Shown one piece after another: positions 36,216-46,036 of a stretch of DNA of 64,000 bases. Origin of the DNA: Cryobacterium frigoriphilum (GTDB taxonomy: Bacteria; Actinomycetota; Actinomycetes; Actinomycetales; Microbacteriaceae). The position numbers and the translations under genes were made by a program. Below the pieces are notes generated by a model, which made no database searches, was not told the DNA's origin, and worked only from the letters and a program-made list of their open reading frames with translations. Each line of letters begins with the position of its first letter. Position 1 is the first letter of the stretch. Location: NCBI RefSeq assembly GCF_004403305.1, contig NZ_SOHE01000053.1:62001-126000 (forward strand). The letters are read 5' to 3'.

Positions 36216-37835
36216 ATGAACCCCACGCTTCCGGCCACGAACGCCCCGGCCGGGGACCCTGATTTTGCAGAGCGCTTTCGCGCCATGTCGTCGCGCGACA
36301 CCCGCTTCGACGGCCAGTTCATCACCGGCGTGCACTCCACCGGCATCTACTGCCGCCCCAGCTGCCCGGCGACGACCCCGAAGGCGTGCAACGTCTCGTT
36401 CTACCTCACGAGCGCGGCCGCCCACGAGGCAGGGCTGCGCGCCTGCAAACGATGCCTGCCCGACGCGGTTCCCGGGTCGCCCGCCTGGAATCTGCGCGAC
36501 GACCTCGCCGCCCGGGCCATGCGGCTCATCGGTGACGGGCTCGTCGAACGCGACGGTGTCGGCGGACTCGCCGCCCGCCTCGGCTACACCCCTCGACACC
36601 TCACGCGGGTGCTCGTCGCCGAGCTCGGTGCCGGCCCGCTCGCACTCGCCCGCGCGAATCGGGCCCAGACCGCCCGGGTGCTGCTGCTGAGCACCGGGCT
36701 GCCGATCACGGATGTGGCGTTCGCCGCCGGCTTCGGCAGTGTGCGCCAGTTCAACGACACGATCACGGCCGTCTACGAGCGCACCCCGACGGCGCTGCGC
36801 CGGAGCGCGCCGCATCCGCTGCCCGCAGCGATGCTCGACTCCCGGGCCGGCGGCACCCGCATTACCGTGCAGCTCCCGGCCCGCGCCCCCTTCGACGGCG
36901 CGGGGTTGCTGCGCTTTCTCGCCCTGCGGGCGCTGCCCGGCGTAGAGACCGTGACCCGCGCAGCCAGGCCCGAGACGATGACGGATGCCGTGGCCCCGGT
37001 CATCGGCTACGGCCGCACCCTGCTGCTGCCGCACGGAGCGGCGACCATCGACCTGACGCTCAACGCCAACGCCAACGCCAACGGAACTGCCGACGGGAAC
37101 GAAATCGCGCCCGGAAGCCCTGGCGGCGCACCCGGAGTGACCTGCACGGCCTGGCTCAGCAACCTGGCCGATCTGGCGCCGCTCGTGAGTCGCGTACGGC
37201 GCCTGCTCGACCTCGACGCCGATGCCATCGCCATCGATCGGGCGCTGGCCCAGGACCCGGTGCTCGCTCCGCTCGTCGCCCGCACGCCCGGCATGCGCGT
37301 TCCCGGCAGCGCCGACCCGCACGAGACCCTGTTTCGGGCACTGATCGGCCAGCAGGTGTCTGTCGCGGCCGCCCGCACGGCGCTGACCCGGTTATCGGCG
37401 GCACTCGGTGAGAAACTGGTCGGAGCCGACGCCGGTCCCGGCGACACCGGCCTGCTGCGCCTGTTCCCGACGGCGACGGCGATCGCCGCCCACGGGCGTG
37501 AGGTGCTGCGCGGACCCGCCGCGCGGGTGACCACGATCGTGCAGACGGCCGAAGCCCTGAGCACCGGCGAACTCGTGCTCTCCCCCGGCGATACCCGCGA
37601 CGATCTGTCGGCAAAGTTGCAATCCCGGCCCGGAATCGGGCCCTGGACCGCCGGCTATGTGGCGATGCGGGTGCTCGGCTGCCCCGATATCCTGCTGACG
37701 AGCGATCTGGCCCTGCGGCAGGGCGCTGGCCGTCTCGGCCTGCCGATCACGCCGGGGGTGCTCGCCACGCGGGGCGCCGCCTGGGCGCCGTGGCGCAGCT
37801 ACGCCGGTATGCACTTGTGGAGTGCCTACAAGTAG
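36216..37835 (+). CDS. Ada-AlkA fusion: alkyl-DNA repair sensor and glycosylase
   Basis: 539 residues from ATG 36216. The N-terminal Ada zinc domain has Cys46, Cys50, Cys77 and Cys80 ([13 protein letters not shown]); Cys46 is the methylphosphotriester acceptor. An AraC-type HTH pair follows (about 95-200, with [20 protein letters not shown]), then an AlkA N-terminal domain and an HhH-GPD domain ([18 protein letters not shown]) with catalytic Asp497. So one protein senses alkylation, activates transcription and excises 3-methyladenine. The Ada O6-methylguanine transferase domain is absent. A short NANANAN repeat sits in the linker. Confidence 0.94.
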   Translation: MNPTLPATNAPAGDPDFAERFRAMSSRDTRFDGQFITGVHSTGIYCRPSCPATTPKACNVSFYLTSAAAHEAGLRACKRCLPDAVPGSPAWNLRDDLAARAMRLIGDGLVERDGVGGLAARLGYTPRHLTRVLVAELGAGPLALARANRAQTARVLLLSTGLPITDVAFAAGFGSVRQFNDTITAVYERTPTALRRSAPHPLPAAMLDSRAGGTRITVQLPARAPFDGAGLLRFLALRALPGVETVTRAARPETMTDAVAPVIGYGRTLLLPHGAATIDLTLNANANANGTADGNEIAPGSPGGAPGVTCTAWLSNLADLAPLVSRVRRLLDLDADAIAIDRALAQDPVLAPLVARTPGMRVPGSADPHETLFRALIGQQVSVAAARTALTRLSAALGEKLVGADAGPGDTGLLRLFPTATAIAAHGREVLRGPAARVTTIVQTAEALSTGELVLSPGDTRDDLSAKLQSRPGIGPWTAGYVAMRVLGCPDILLTSDLALRQGAGRLGLPITPGVLATRGAAWAPWRSYAGMHLWSAYK

Positions 37836-37897
37836 CGGAGCGTGCGGCTGTCGGGTCTCCACAGGCAACCCCGGCGCGAGCCGGATAGCCTAGATGA

Positions 37898-38773
37898 GTG
37901 AAGTTTGCGCACCTGAAAGTCGAAGGCCAGTCCACACCGAGGTTGGCGGTGACGATCGGGGACGCAGCACTGTTCCTCGACGACGTCATGCAAAACGCCC
38001 CTCGCGACCTGCAAGACCTGCTCGAGAAGGGCAGCACCGAGTATGAACGGGTGCAAACCAGCACCGCCGTCGCCGTGAGCCGCGGCGCCGCCCTCACTCC
38101 GATCGACGAGTTGCGGCATGCCTCAGCCGTGCTGCGGCCGCCGCAGATCATCGCGATCGGTGCCAATTACGCCGCGCACTCCTCGGAACTCAGCCTGCGA
38201 CTCGAAACGGCCGCGACCGTGTTCTCGCTCTGGCCGAACTCGCTCGCTGGCCACGGCAGCACCACCACCTGGCCCGCCGATCGCACCGGCCAGGTTGACT
38301 ATGAGGCCGAACTCGGCGTCATCATCGGTCGTCCCGCCCACCGCGTCTCGGTAGCGGATGCCCTCGATTACGTCTTCGGCTACACCGTCGTGAACGACAT
38401 CACGGCGCGGGACCTGCAGTTCTCCGAAGCTCAGTGGTCGCGCTGCAAGTCATTTGACGGGTTCACCCCGACCGGCCCGATCGTGGTCACCGCGGATGAG
38501 ATCGGCGATCCGCAGAACCTCTGGCTGACGACCCACGTCGACGGCCGTCTGCTGCAGGACGCCTCGAGCGGCGACATGGTGCGCACCGTCGCAGAAATCA
38601 TCTCGTACCTCTCGCAGACAGCGACGCTGCTGCCCGGCACGCTCATTTCGACCGGCAGCCCGGGCGGTGCCGGCTACAGCCGCAAGCCCCCCGTTTTTCT
38701 GCGCGAAGGCTCCACGGTGACGGTCGCCATCGATAAGATCGGCCTCCTCACCACCCACTGCCGCGAAATCTAG
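37898..38773 (+). CDS. Fumarylacetoacetate hydrolase-family protein
   Basis: 291 residues from GTG 37898. The FAH C-terminal fold is clear: AIGANYAAHSSE, VDYEAELGVIIG (metal-binding Glu pair), FGYTVVNDITARDLQ and the closing ISTGSPGGAGYSRKPPVFL. The family includes acylpyruvate hydrolases and 2-oxo-hept-3-ene-dioate hydratases that act on ring-cleavage products or oxaloacetate, using Mg2+. Neighbours give no pathway. It is 62 bases after ada-alkA on the same strand. Confidence 0.88.
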   Translation: MKFAHLKVEGQSTPRLAVTIGDAALFLDDVMQNAPRDLQDLLEKGSTEYERVQTSTAVAVSRGAALTPIDELRHASAVLRPPQIIAIGANYAAHSSELSLRLETAATVFSLWPNSLAGHGSTTTWPADRTGQVDYEAELGVIIGRPAHRVSVADALDYVFGYTVVNDITARDLQFSEAQWSRCKSFDGFTPTGPIVVTADEIGDPQNLWLTTHVDGRLLQDASSGDMVRTVAEIISYLSQTATLLPGTLISTGSPGGAGYSRKPPVFLREGSTVTVAIDKIGLLTTHCREI

Positions 38774-39084
38774 TCAACAGCACGAACGACACCATCTGCA
38801 GCAGGTAGGCGAGCGGGCGCAGGTTCGGTACGCGGGCGCAGGTTCGGTACGCGGGCGCAGGATAGAACCTGCGCCCGCGTATCTAGCCTGCGCCCGGGCC
38901 GCCGAACGTGCTCGTCAAGGGGCCATCTGTGACACGTGGCGATACCTGCCCGACAAAGCTGTCTCAGCCCTTCCTGACACTCCGGGTCCACAGACATGAA
39001 GTGTCAGGAACATCCCGAGACACGACAGGAAGCGGAAAGAGCAACAACTGCTCACTCGCGCGCAGGAGAGCACCGCAAGACGGG
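38774..39084. other. Gene-free 311-base gap with repeats and hairpins
   Basis: Lies between the convergent FAH and NCS2 genes. It holds two tandem copies of GCGGGCGCAGGTTCGGTAC (38813-38850) plus a partial third, a 13-bp hairpin (38849-38861 with 38868-38880) and a separate 11-bp inverted repeat TTCCTGACACT/AGTGTCAGGAA (38971-38981 and 39000-39010). No coding frame looks real. Confidence 0.8.
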
Positions 39085-40626
39085 TCAGGCGGCGAGGAGC
39101 AGTTCGATCGGGCCACGCACGAAGAAGAACACGAAACCGAGTGCGACGACCCAGAGCAGCGGGCTGATCTCGCGGGCCTTGCCGGAGAGGCTGCGCACGA
39201 GCACCCAGGAGATGAAGCCGGCACCGATGCCGTTGGCGATCGAATAGGTCAGCGGCATCACGATGATCGTGAGAAACACCGGCAGCACGATCGAGAACTC
39301 GCTGAAGTCGATGTGCCGGATCTGCGACACCATGAGCGCACCGACGATGACGAGCGCGGCGGCGGCGACCTCGAGCGGCACGATCATGGTCAGCGGGGTG
39401 AAGAACATCGCGGCGATGAACAGCAGGCCGGTCACGACGTTGGCGAAGCCCGTGCGCGCACCCTCACCGATACCGGCACCCGACTCGATGAATACGGTGT
39501 TCGACGAAGCGGATGCCGCCCCACCGGCAACCGCGCCGATGCCCTCCACGATGAGCGCGCTCTTGAGGCGCGGAAAGTGGCCGTCTTTGTTGGAGAGTCC
39601 GGCCTCACTGGCGAGCCCGGTCATGGTTCCCATGGCGTCGAAGAAGTTGGTGAAGACGAGCGTGAAGACGAGCATCACGGCGGCGAGCATGCCGATGCGC
39701 TCGAATGCTCCGAAGCTGACCTGGCCGAGCAGGCTCAGGTCGGGCACCGCCACGATGCTCGTCGGCAGCACCGGGGCGTTGAGGTTCCAGCCGGCCGGGT
39801 TGGTGCCGAGCGAGGGGCCGACCTTGAAGATGGCCTCGAGGATCACGGCGATGACGGTCGTCGAGACGATTCCGATGAGCAGCGCCGCCTTGACCTTACG
39901 CGCGAGCAGCACACCGGTGATGATGAGGCCGAGCACGAAGACGGCGGTCGGCAGGGTTGCGACCGAGCCGGCGTCGCCGAGCTGCACGGGCGGCGACGCG
40001 GCGCCGCTGGCCCGCACGAAGCCAGAGTCGACGAGCCCGATGAAGGCGATGAACAGTCCGATGCCGACGGTGATCGCGATCTTCAACTGGTGCGGAATGG
40101 CGTTGAAGATGAGTTCCCGCATGCCCGTCGAGGCGAGCAGCACGATGATGAGGCCGTTGATGACGACGAGGCCCATGGCCTCAGACCAGGTGACCTGACC
40201 GACGACGCTCACGGCGAGGAAGGAGTTGATGCCGAGCCCGGCGGCGAAACCGAACGGCAGCCGCGCGATGACGCCGAAGAGGATGGTCATGACGCCGGCG
40301 GTGAGAGCGGTCACGGCGGCGACCTGGGCGTTGGGCAGCCAGTTGCCGTTCACGTCGAGGGCTGCCTGGTCGGCGCTGAAGCCGCCGAGGATCAGCGGGT
40401 TCAAGATGACGATGTAGGCCATGGTGACGAAGGTGACGACGCCGCCGCGGGTTTCGCGGGCCCAGCTGGAGCCGCGCCCGGTGATCTCGAAGTAGCGGTC
40501 GACCCGCGCGCGCAGGCCGGTGCGGGTGTCGGCCGCGGTCGTGTCGGGCGTCGTGTCGGGCGTCGTGACGGATGCCGCCGCGTCGGCGGGCAGGCCCGTG
40601 GCGCTGGTGTTTTCAGAGCGTGAAAT
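39085..40626 (-). CDS. NCS2 (AzgA-type) purine permease with an apparent ATT start
   Basis: About 513 residues if started at ATT 40626. Family features: VDRYFEITGRGSSWARETRGG and VVTFVTMAYIVILNP in the first helix, FGFAAGLGINSFLA, NFFDAMGTMTGLASEAG, and FIESGAGIGEGARTG. It imports hypoxanthine/guanine/adenine with H+. Between the upstream in-frame stop TAA near 40688 and ATG 40422 there is no ATG, GTG or TTG in frame. An ATG 40422 start would cut the conserved N-terminal helix. GGAG lies six bases before ATT 40626, so ATT is the likely start. A CTG further in, without a ribosome site, or a sequencing error are the alternatives. Confidence 0.85.
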   Translation of the reverse strand: MSRSENTSATGLPADAAASVTTPDTTPDTTAADTRTGLRARVDRYFEITGRGSSWARETRGGVVTFVTMAYIVILNPLILGGFSADQAALDVNGNWLPNAQVAAVTALTAGVMTILFGVIARLPFGFAAGLGINSFLAVSVVGQVTWSEAMGLVVINGLIIVLLASTGMRELIFNAIPHQLKIAITVGIGLFIAFIGLVDSGFVRASGAASPPVQLGDAGSVATLPTAVFVLGLIITGVLLARKVKAALLIGIVSTTVIAVILEAIFKVGPSLGTNPAGWNLNAPVLPTSIVAVPDLSLLGQVSFGAFERIGMLAAVMLVFTLVFTNFFDAMGTMTGLASEAGLSNKDGHFPRLKSALIVEGIGAVAGGAASASSNTVFIESGAGIGEGARTGFANVVTGLLFIAAMFFTPLTMIVPLEVAAAALVIVGALMVSQIRHIDFSEFSIVLPVFLTIIVMPLTYSIANGIGAGFISWVLVRSLSGKAREISPLLWVVALGFVFFFVRGPIELLLAA

Positions 40627-40727
40627 GGTGTTCTCCCGTGCCGGTTTCGGCGTGACCCAGGTCGAACACGTCGCAGAGGGAATAGTTTACGCGGCCCGGC
40701 CCCGTTCGGGGACCGTCGACGGATGAC

Positions 40728-42278
40728 TCAGACGTGCGGCACGAAGGCGCCCCAGGCGAGGCGCCGCTCGGCGAGCGGGTCTGCCTCGATGCGGTCGACG
40801 GTATCGATGATGAGCGTCTCCCGGGAAACCTCGTCGTAGCGCGGCCAGTCGGCATCCGGTACCCCGGTCGCGGCGAAGTTCAGCCACCAATACTGCATGC
40901 GGGCACCGATCTGCTGAAAGGTGCGTCGGCCGCCGAGTGACGTCATCGCCCGGCCGAACCAGCCGTCGAGCCGGTCGAACAGCGGAAACAGTTCGAGGCC
41001 GTGGGTGGCGTCCAGGCCCATCTGCCGCACCAAGCGCGGGGCCGCGTCGAAACGGTAGAAGAACACCGGCGCGTACCGCGAATGCCGTTCCCCGACTTTC
41101 ACACTCGGGTACCAGAACGAATAGTCGCCGCCGAAGTCGAGCGCCGGACGCAGAGCCGGGATGCCGGGGTACTGCGCCTTGAGCGCCTTGCGGGCCTTCT
41201 TCTTGGTCTTCTTGAAAATTGCCCGGATGCGCGGGGGCGTCGTGGCGAGAATATCGATGCGTCCGCTGAACAGCGACCCCTCCCGGGCATTGGTGCCGAT
41301 AATCAGCGGCACCCGGTGGGCGCGGCCGTCACGAAAGGCGTCGAGGGGGCGTTCGGGCAGAAATACTCCGTCGATGACCGGGCACAGCGGAATCGTTCCG
41401 GGGTACCGGTCGGGACTCTGCACGGTGAAGCGCGTGGTGAGCTCGGCGAGTCGTGCGGGCGTGGCCGCGAGCAGCAGCTCGGCGGCGGCCGTGGGCTCCC
41501 AGTCGCCGTCGCTGCCATCGGCCGCGAGGCTGTCGACGAATTCACCGGCCCAGACCGCGGTCAGTTCCGGCGGGTAGACCGCATTGGGCGGGGCGCTCTG
41601 GGCGATCGCCCGCTGGAACAGCCCGGCCGCGGCGGGCACCGTCATGAGGGTCGTGACCGCATTGCCGCCGGAGGATTCCCCGAAGACGGTGACCTGGCTG
41701 GGATCCCCGCCGAACGCGGCGATGTTGTCCCGGACCCACTCGAGGGCGGCCACCTGGTCACGCAGCCCGAGGTTGCTCTCAAACGGCCGTTCTGGCGTGG
41801 AGTACCGGCTGAAATCGAGATAGCCGAGCGCGCCGAGACGATAGTTGAGGCTGACGTAGAGAATACCGCCACGCCGCACGAGGCCCTCGCCCTGCCTCGG
41901 GACCTCCCGCGATGAACCGACGCTGTAGGCGCCGCCGTGAATGAACACCATGACCGGTCTGAGAGTCGCGCTGGGGGCATCCGGTGCCAGCACGTTGAGG
42001 TTGAGGCAGTCTTCACCCTGCGGGATACGCGGGTGAGCGCCGATGAACTGGCCCTTGTGACTCTGCGGGGCGACCGCCCCCCACTCACCCGCATCTCGCA
42101 CACCCGCCCACGGCGCGATCGGCCGTGGCGCCCGAAACCGCAGGGCTCCGATCGGGGCGGCGGCATAGGGAATACCACGCCAGGCGCGCACTCCGCGCTC
42201 GCGGATGCCGCGCAGCACCCCGGTCGACACCGTCACGTCAAGGGGTTCCATGGTGCCGGTCTGGGCGAGTCGACTCAT
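40728..42278 (-). CDS. Type B carboxylesterase/lipase
   Basis: 516 residues. Alpha/beta hydrolase of the carboxylesterase group: RAWRGIPYAAAP at the start, oxyanion loop HGGAYSVGS, nucleophile elbow FGESSGG (Ser192) and catalytic His in THGLELFP. A Lys-rich stretch KKTKKKARKALK in the cap region is unusual. No signal peptide, so cytosolic. It hydrolyses carboxylic esters; p-nitrobenzyl esterase-like enzymes are the nearest well-known relatives. It lies upstream of the purine permease on the same strand (101-base gap) but is not functionally linked by sequence. Confidence 0.9.
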   Translation of the reverse strand: MSRLAQTGTMEPLDVTVSTGVLRGIRERGVRAWRGIPYAAAPIGALRFRAPRPIAPWAGVRDAGEWGAVAPQSHKGQFIGAHPRIPQGEDCLNLNVLAPDAPSATLRPVMVFIHGGAYSVGSSREVPRQGEGLVRRGGILYVSLNYRLGALGYLDFSRYSTPERPFESNLGLRDQVAALEWVRDNIAAFGGDPSQVTVFGESSGGNAVTTLMTVPAAAGLFQRAIAQSAPPNAVYPPELTAVWAGEFVDSLAADGSDGDWEPTAAAELLLAATPARLAELTTRFTVQSPDRYPGTIPLCPVIDGVFLPERPLDAFRDGRAHRVPLIIGTNAREGSLFSGRIDILATTPPRIRAIFKKTKKKARKALKAQYPGIPALRPALDFGGDYSFWYPSVKVGERHSRYAPVFFYRFDAAPRLVRQMGLDATHGLELFPLFDRLDGWFGRAMTSLGGRRTFQQIGARMQYWWLNFAATGVPDADWPRYDEVSRETLIIDTVDRIEADPLAERRLAWGAFVPHV

Positions 42279-42381
42279 ACTTCGATCCTATTTGTTACTA
42301 CGATCGACACGATTGCCTGAGCACGGCACGGCCTGAACACGGGACGGCCTGAACGGGCTGCAACAAGCGGAACGAGACACC

Positions 42382-43725
42382 ATGGCACGGCCCACCCTCC
42401 CCTGGACACTGCACGGCGACGGAAAGACGGTCGGTGCCGACGAGGTCGTCGCCCCCGGCGAACGCCTCAGCTGGCCCCTCACGATCGGCATCGGCGCCCA
42501 GCACGTCGTCGCCATGTTCGGCGCCACCTTCCTCGTGCCGTTGCTCACCGACTTTCCGCCGAGCACGACGCTGCTGTTCTCGGGCATCGGCACGCTGCTG
42601 TTCCTCATCATCACCGGCAACCGGCTGCCCAGCTATCTGGGGTCGTCGTTCGCGTTCATCGCCCCGATCACCGCGGCGACGGCATCCGCCGGCATGGGCA
42701 GCGCCCTGTTCGGCATTCTCGCCGTCGGGGTGCTGCTGGCACTCGTCGGCGTGATCGTGCAGCTCACCGGCACCGGCTGGATCGACGCTCTGATGCCGCC
42801 GATCGTGTCGGGTGCGATCGTCGCGCTGATCGGTTTCAACCTGGCTCCCGTCGCCAAGGCGAACTTCGACCTGGCCCCCGCCACGGCCCTCATCACCCTC
42901 GTCGCCGTGATTCTGTGCACCGTGCTGTTCCGGGGAATCCTCGGCCGGCTGTCGATCTTTCTCGGTGTGATCGTCGGCTACGTCGCTGCGGTGTTCTTCG
43001 GCGAGGTCGACTTCAGCCAGGTCGCCGCCGCACCGTGGATCGGGCTGCCGCCGCTCATGCTGCCGGCGAACCCGTTCGAGAACCCGTCCGCCGTGTTCGG
43101 CGTGCTGCCGGCGTTCCTGCCGGTCGTGCTCGTTCTGATCGCCGAAAACGTCGGTCACATTCGCGGCGTGGCACAGATGACGGATGCGAGGGTGAACCGG
43201 GTCACCGGTCGCGCCCTGCTCGCCGATGGCCTCGCCACCATGCTCGCCGGGTTTAGCGGTGGCAGCGGCACCACCACCTACGGGGAGAACATCGGTGTGA
43301 TGGCCGCCACCCGCATCTACTCCACGGCCGCGTACTGGGTGGCCGGTATCGTCGCCGTGTTGCTCGGTCTCTCCCCCAAGATCGGCGCGGTCATCAACAC
43401 GATCCCGGCCGGTGTGCTCGGCGGGGTGACGACAGCGCTGTACGGTCTGATCGGAGTGATCGGCGTCAAGATCTGGCTCGATAACAGGGTCGACTTCACC
43501 AAGCCGGTCAACCAGTTCACGGCGGCGACCGCGCTCATCATCGGCATCGCCGACTTCACCCTGAACGCCGGCACGCTGAGCTTCAACGGCATCGCGCTCG
43601 GCACCGTCGCGGCCATCACGATCTACCATCTGATGACCCTCGTGACCCGTCTGCGCACGCCGCGCTCGGAGCCGAGCGAGAAGGATCGCTCCGACATCAC
43701 GGCGTCGAACAGCACCCCGGCCTAG
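42382..43725 (+). CDS. Uracil/xanthine permease (NCS2 UraA type)
   Basis: 447 residues with about 14 helices. UraA features: GAQHVVAMFGATFLVPLLT, YLGSSFAFIAPI, the substrate-binding VLIAENVGHIRGV helix and GGSGTTTYGENIGVMAATR. It imports uracil or xanthine with H+. Its Ser/Asp-rich C-terminal tail is cytosolic. Divergent from the esterase; the gap between them has short repeats of GGCCTGAACGGG type. Two different NCS2 carriers within 5 kb suggest purine/pyrimidine scavenging. Confidence 0.93.
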   Translation: MARPTLPWTLHGDGKTVGADEVVAPGERLSWPLTIGIGAQHVVAMFGATFLVPLLTDFPPSTTLLFSGIGTLLFLIITGNRLPSYLGSSFAFIAPITAATASAGMGSALFGILAVGVLLALVGVIVQLTGTGWIDALMPPIVSGAIVALIGFNLAPVAKANFDLAPATALITLVAVILCTVLFRGILGRLSIFLGVIVGYVAAVFFGEVDFSQVAAAPWIGLPPLMLPANPFENPSAVFGVLPAFLPVVLVLIAENVGHIRGVAQMTDARVNRVTGRALLADGLATMLAGFSGGSGTTTYGENIGVMAATRIYSTAAYWVAGIVAVLLGLSPKIGAVINTIPAGVLGGVTTALYGLIGVIGVKIWLDNRVDFTKPVNQFTAATALIIGIADFTLNAGTLSFNGIALGTVAAITIYHLMTLVTRLRTPRSEPSEKDRSDITASNSTPA

Positions 43726-43757
43726 CCCCTCACGGCCGCAGCGGCTACAGTCAAAGA

Positions 43758-44582
43758 ATGCTCCAGGAACGTGGTTCTACCCCCTCGGGGGTGCGCCTTC
43801 GCAACAATGTGCACGTGACGGGTAACGCGTCCGGTCGCCCCTTGATCTTCGCTCACGGTTTCGGCTGCAGTCAGGAAATGTGGCGGGAAGTGGTTCCGGC
43901 CTTCGCCGCGGAGTATTGCATAGTGCTGTTCGATCATGTCGGCGCCGGCGACTCCGATCTGACGCAGTACGACTACGGCAAATACGATTCGCTGCACGGG
44001 TACGCGGACGACGTGCTCGAGGTCATGGCGGAACTCGACCTGCACGACGCCGTCTACGTGGGGCACTCGGTCAGTTCCATGATCGGGGTACTGGCCGCGA
44101 CCCGCGATCCCGCACGGTTTGGCGCCCTTGCGCTGGTCTGCCCCTCGCCGCGCTACATCAACGACGGCGTCGATTACGTCGGTGGATTCGATCAGTCCGA
44201 AATCGACGGGCTGCTCGACGCGCTCGACGCGAACTATCTCGGCTGGTCGGCCGCCATAGCGCCGGTCATGATGGGCAACGCCGACCGCCCCGAGCTCGGG
44301 CAGGAACTCAGCACGAGCTTCTGCAAGACCGACCCCGACATCGCCAGCCACTTCGCGCACGTGACGTTCCTCTCCGATAACCGCCACGATCTGAGCCGGG
44401 TGAGCACTCCGACCCTCATCCTGCAGTCGGCACACGACGTGATCGCTCCCCTGCCGGTGGGCGAATATGTTCACCGGCAGATCCCCGGAAGCTCGTTCGT
44501 GGTGATGCCGATCTCGGGTCATTGCCCCAACCTCTCCGCTCCGACCCTGCTCGCGACGGAGATCCGGGCCTTCCTCGCGTGA
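43758..44582 (+). CDS. RsbQ-like alpha/beta hydrolase (KAI2/D14 fold)
   Basis: 274 residues. Very close in layout to Bacillus RsbQ: RNNVHVTGN, FAHGFGCSQEMWREVVPAF, LFDHVGAGDSDL, YGKYDSLHGYADDVLEVMAELDL, CPSPRYIND, and the triad Ser104 (GHSVSS), Asp227, His255 (GHCPNLS). RsbQ binds a small hydrophobic ligand and is needed for the PAS-phosphatase RsbP in the energy-stress path. Here the next gene, overlapping by GTGA, encodes a PAS-GAF-GGDEF protein in place of RsbP. So it probably prepares or delivers a ligand to that PAS domain. Confidence 0.93.
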   Translation: MLQERGSTPSGVRLRNNVHVTGNASGRPLIFAHGFGCSQEMWREVVPAFAAEYCIVLFDHVGAGDSDLTQYDYGKYDSLHGYADDVLEVMAELDLHDAVYVGHSVSSMIGVLAATRDPARFGALALVCPSPRYINDGVDYVGGFDQSEIDGLLDALDANYLGWSAAIAPVMMGNADRPELGQELSTSFCKTDPDIASHFAHVTFLSDNRHDLSRVSTPTLILQSAHDVIAPLPVGEYVHRQIPGSSFVVMPISGHCPNLSAPTLLATEIRAFLA

Positions 44583-46024
44583 CCGAGAACGGCCAGACCC
44601 CCGCGGACCTCGACCCCGGCGAAATCCAAGACACCCTCGCTGACCTCTACGACCACGCACCGTGCGGGCTTCTCTCCACGACGCCCGACGGCATCGTGAC
44701 CGACGTGAACGACACCTTTCTCACCTGGACCGGGCACGCCCGAACGAGCGTGCTCGGCACCCCGTTCGAAGGGCTGCTGACCGTCGGCAGCCACCTCTAC
44801 TATGAGACTCGCTATCTGCCCGTGCTGCGCCTGGCCGGAGAGGTGCGCGAAGTGGCCCTGACGCTGCGCTGCGTCGGCGGCGCTGCCCTGCCCGTACTGG
44901 TCAATTCCACCACCCGGCTGGGGCCGGATGCGCGGCCGCGCCTCGTGCGGACCGCGATCTTCGACTCCACGCAGCGGCAGGACCTGGAGCGCGAGCTGCT
45001 TCTCGCGCGCCGTGTCGCCGAGGCCTCCGAGGCGCGCGTGCGGGTGCTGCAGGACGCCGGTGCGGCGTTCGGCGCCTGCGATTCGGAACAGGCAGTCGCC
45101 GAAGCCCTCGAACGCAGCGCCCGGCACGCTTTTCGAGCTACCGCGGCGGCCGTGGTGCTCACCGATGAGTCCGGGGAGATGCGGCTGGTTGCCGGGGACC
45201 ATCCGCTGCTCGAAGCTTTGGCCGGCACGGTGCTGCAGCGCCCGGAGGCCGAAGCGCTGAGCGATGGACTCGCGGTCACGATCACCAGCCTCGAGGATGC
45301 CCAGGCCCGGTTTCCCGCCGTGGCCGAGGCGTTGCGAGCGACCCGGCTGGAGGCGCTGAGCGCCATTCCCCTCGTCGGCGGCGAACGGTCCCTGGGCATT
45401 CTGCTCTGTTTCTACGGACGCCGGCGTGAGTTCGACGCCGACGCTCTGGCACTGCAGGCGGCTCTCGCCCTGCAGGCGGTGCAGGTCTTCGAACGAGTGC
45501 GCCTGCACGCCGAGCTCGAGGACCTCGCCCTGTACGACCCGCTCACCGGCCTCGCCAACCGTAAACTGCTGCAGCACGCTCTGGGGGCAGCTCTCGTCTC
45601 CGCCGACCGCAAACACAACCCGCTGGCCGTGGTCTTTCTCGACCTCGACGGGTTCAAGGCCGTCAATGACGGTCTGGGGCATCTGGTCGGGGATGCGGTG
45701 CTGGAACAGGTCGCTGATCGGCTGCGCGCGGTCGTGCGGGGCAGCGATACGGTGGCGCGCTTCGGCGGGGACGAGTTCGTCGTGGTCTGTGAAGACATCA
45801 CTGAGCCCGACGTGCGCCACCTGGCCGAGCGCATCCGTCTTGCCGTGAGGCAGCCCCTGCGAGGCGTCGCGGCCTCGTTCGCCGTGACGGCGAGCGTGGG
45901 CATTGCCCTGCACCACGCCGGTGTCGTCGGTCTGGTGCCGGCCGTGCTGCTGAGCGCGGCAGACCGGGCCATGTACAGGTCCAAGGCCGCGGGCAAGGAC
46001 TCCGTCACGGTGCTGTCGGTCTGA
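44579..46024 (+). CDS. PAS-GAF-GGDEF diguanylate cyclase, RsbQ partner
   Basis: 481 residues from GTG 44579, whose codon overlaps the rsbQ-like stop (GTGA). A PAS domain (about 18-140; YDHAPCGLLSTTPDGIVTDVN) is followed by a short coiled coil (QRQDLERELLLARRVAEASEARV), a GAF domain (about 165-310) and a GGDEF domain with RFGGDEF at 394-400 and an RxxD inhibitory site (Arg387, Asp390). The active and I-sites are intact, so it should make cyclic-di-GMP with product control. No membrane helix. Output in response to a ligand delivered by the hydrolase is inference from the operon. Confidence 0.92.
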   Translation: MTENGQTPADLDPGEIQDTLADLYDHAPCGLLSTTPDGIVTDVNDTFLTWTGHARTSVLGTPFEGLLTVGSHLYYETRYLPVLRLAGEVREVALTLRCVGGAALPVLVNSTTRLGPDARPRLVRTAIFDSTQRQDLERELLLARRVAEASEARVRVLQDAGAAFGACDSEQAVAEALERSARHAFRATAAAVVLTDESGEMRLVAGDHPLLEALAGTVLQRPEAEALSDGLAVTITSLEDAQARFPAVAEALRATRLEALSAIPLVGGERSLGILLCFYGRRREFDADALALQAALALQAVQVFERVRLHAELEDLALYDPLTGLANRKLLQHALGAALVSADRKHNPLAVVFLDLDGFKAVNDGLGHLVGDAVLEQVADRLRAVVRGSDTVARFGGDEFVVVCEDITEPDVRHLAERIRLAVRQPLRGVAASFAVTASVGIALHHAGVVGLVPAVLLSAADRAMYRSKAAGKDSVTVLSV

Positions 46025-46036
46025 GCCCGCGAGCGG

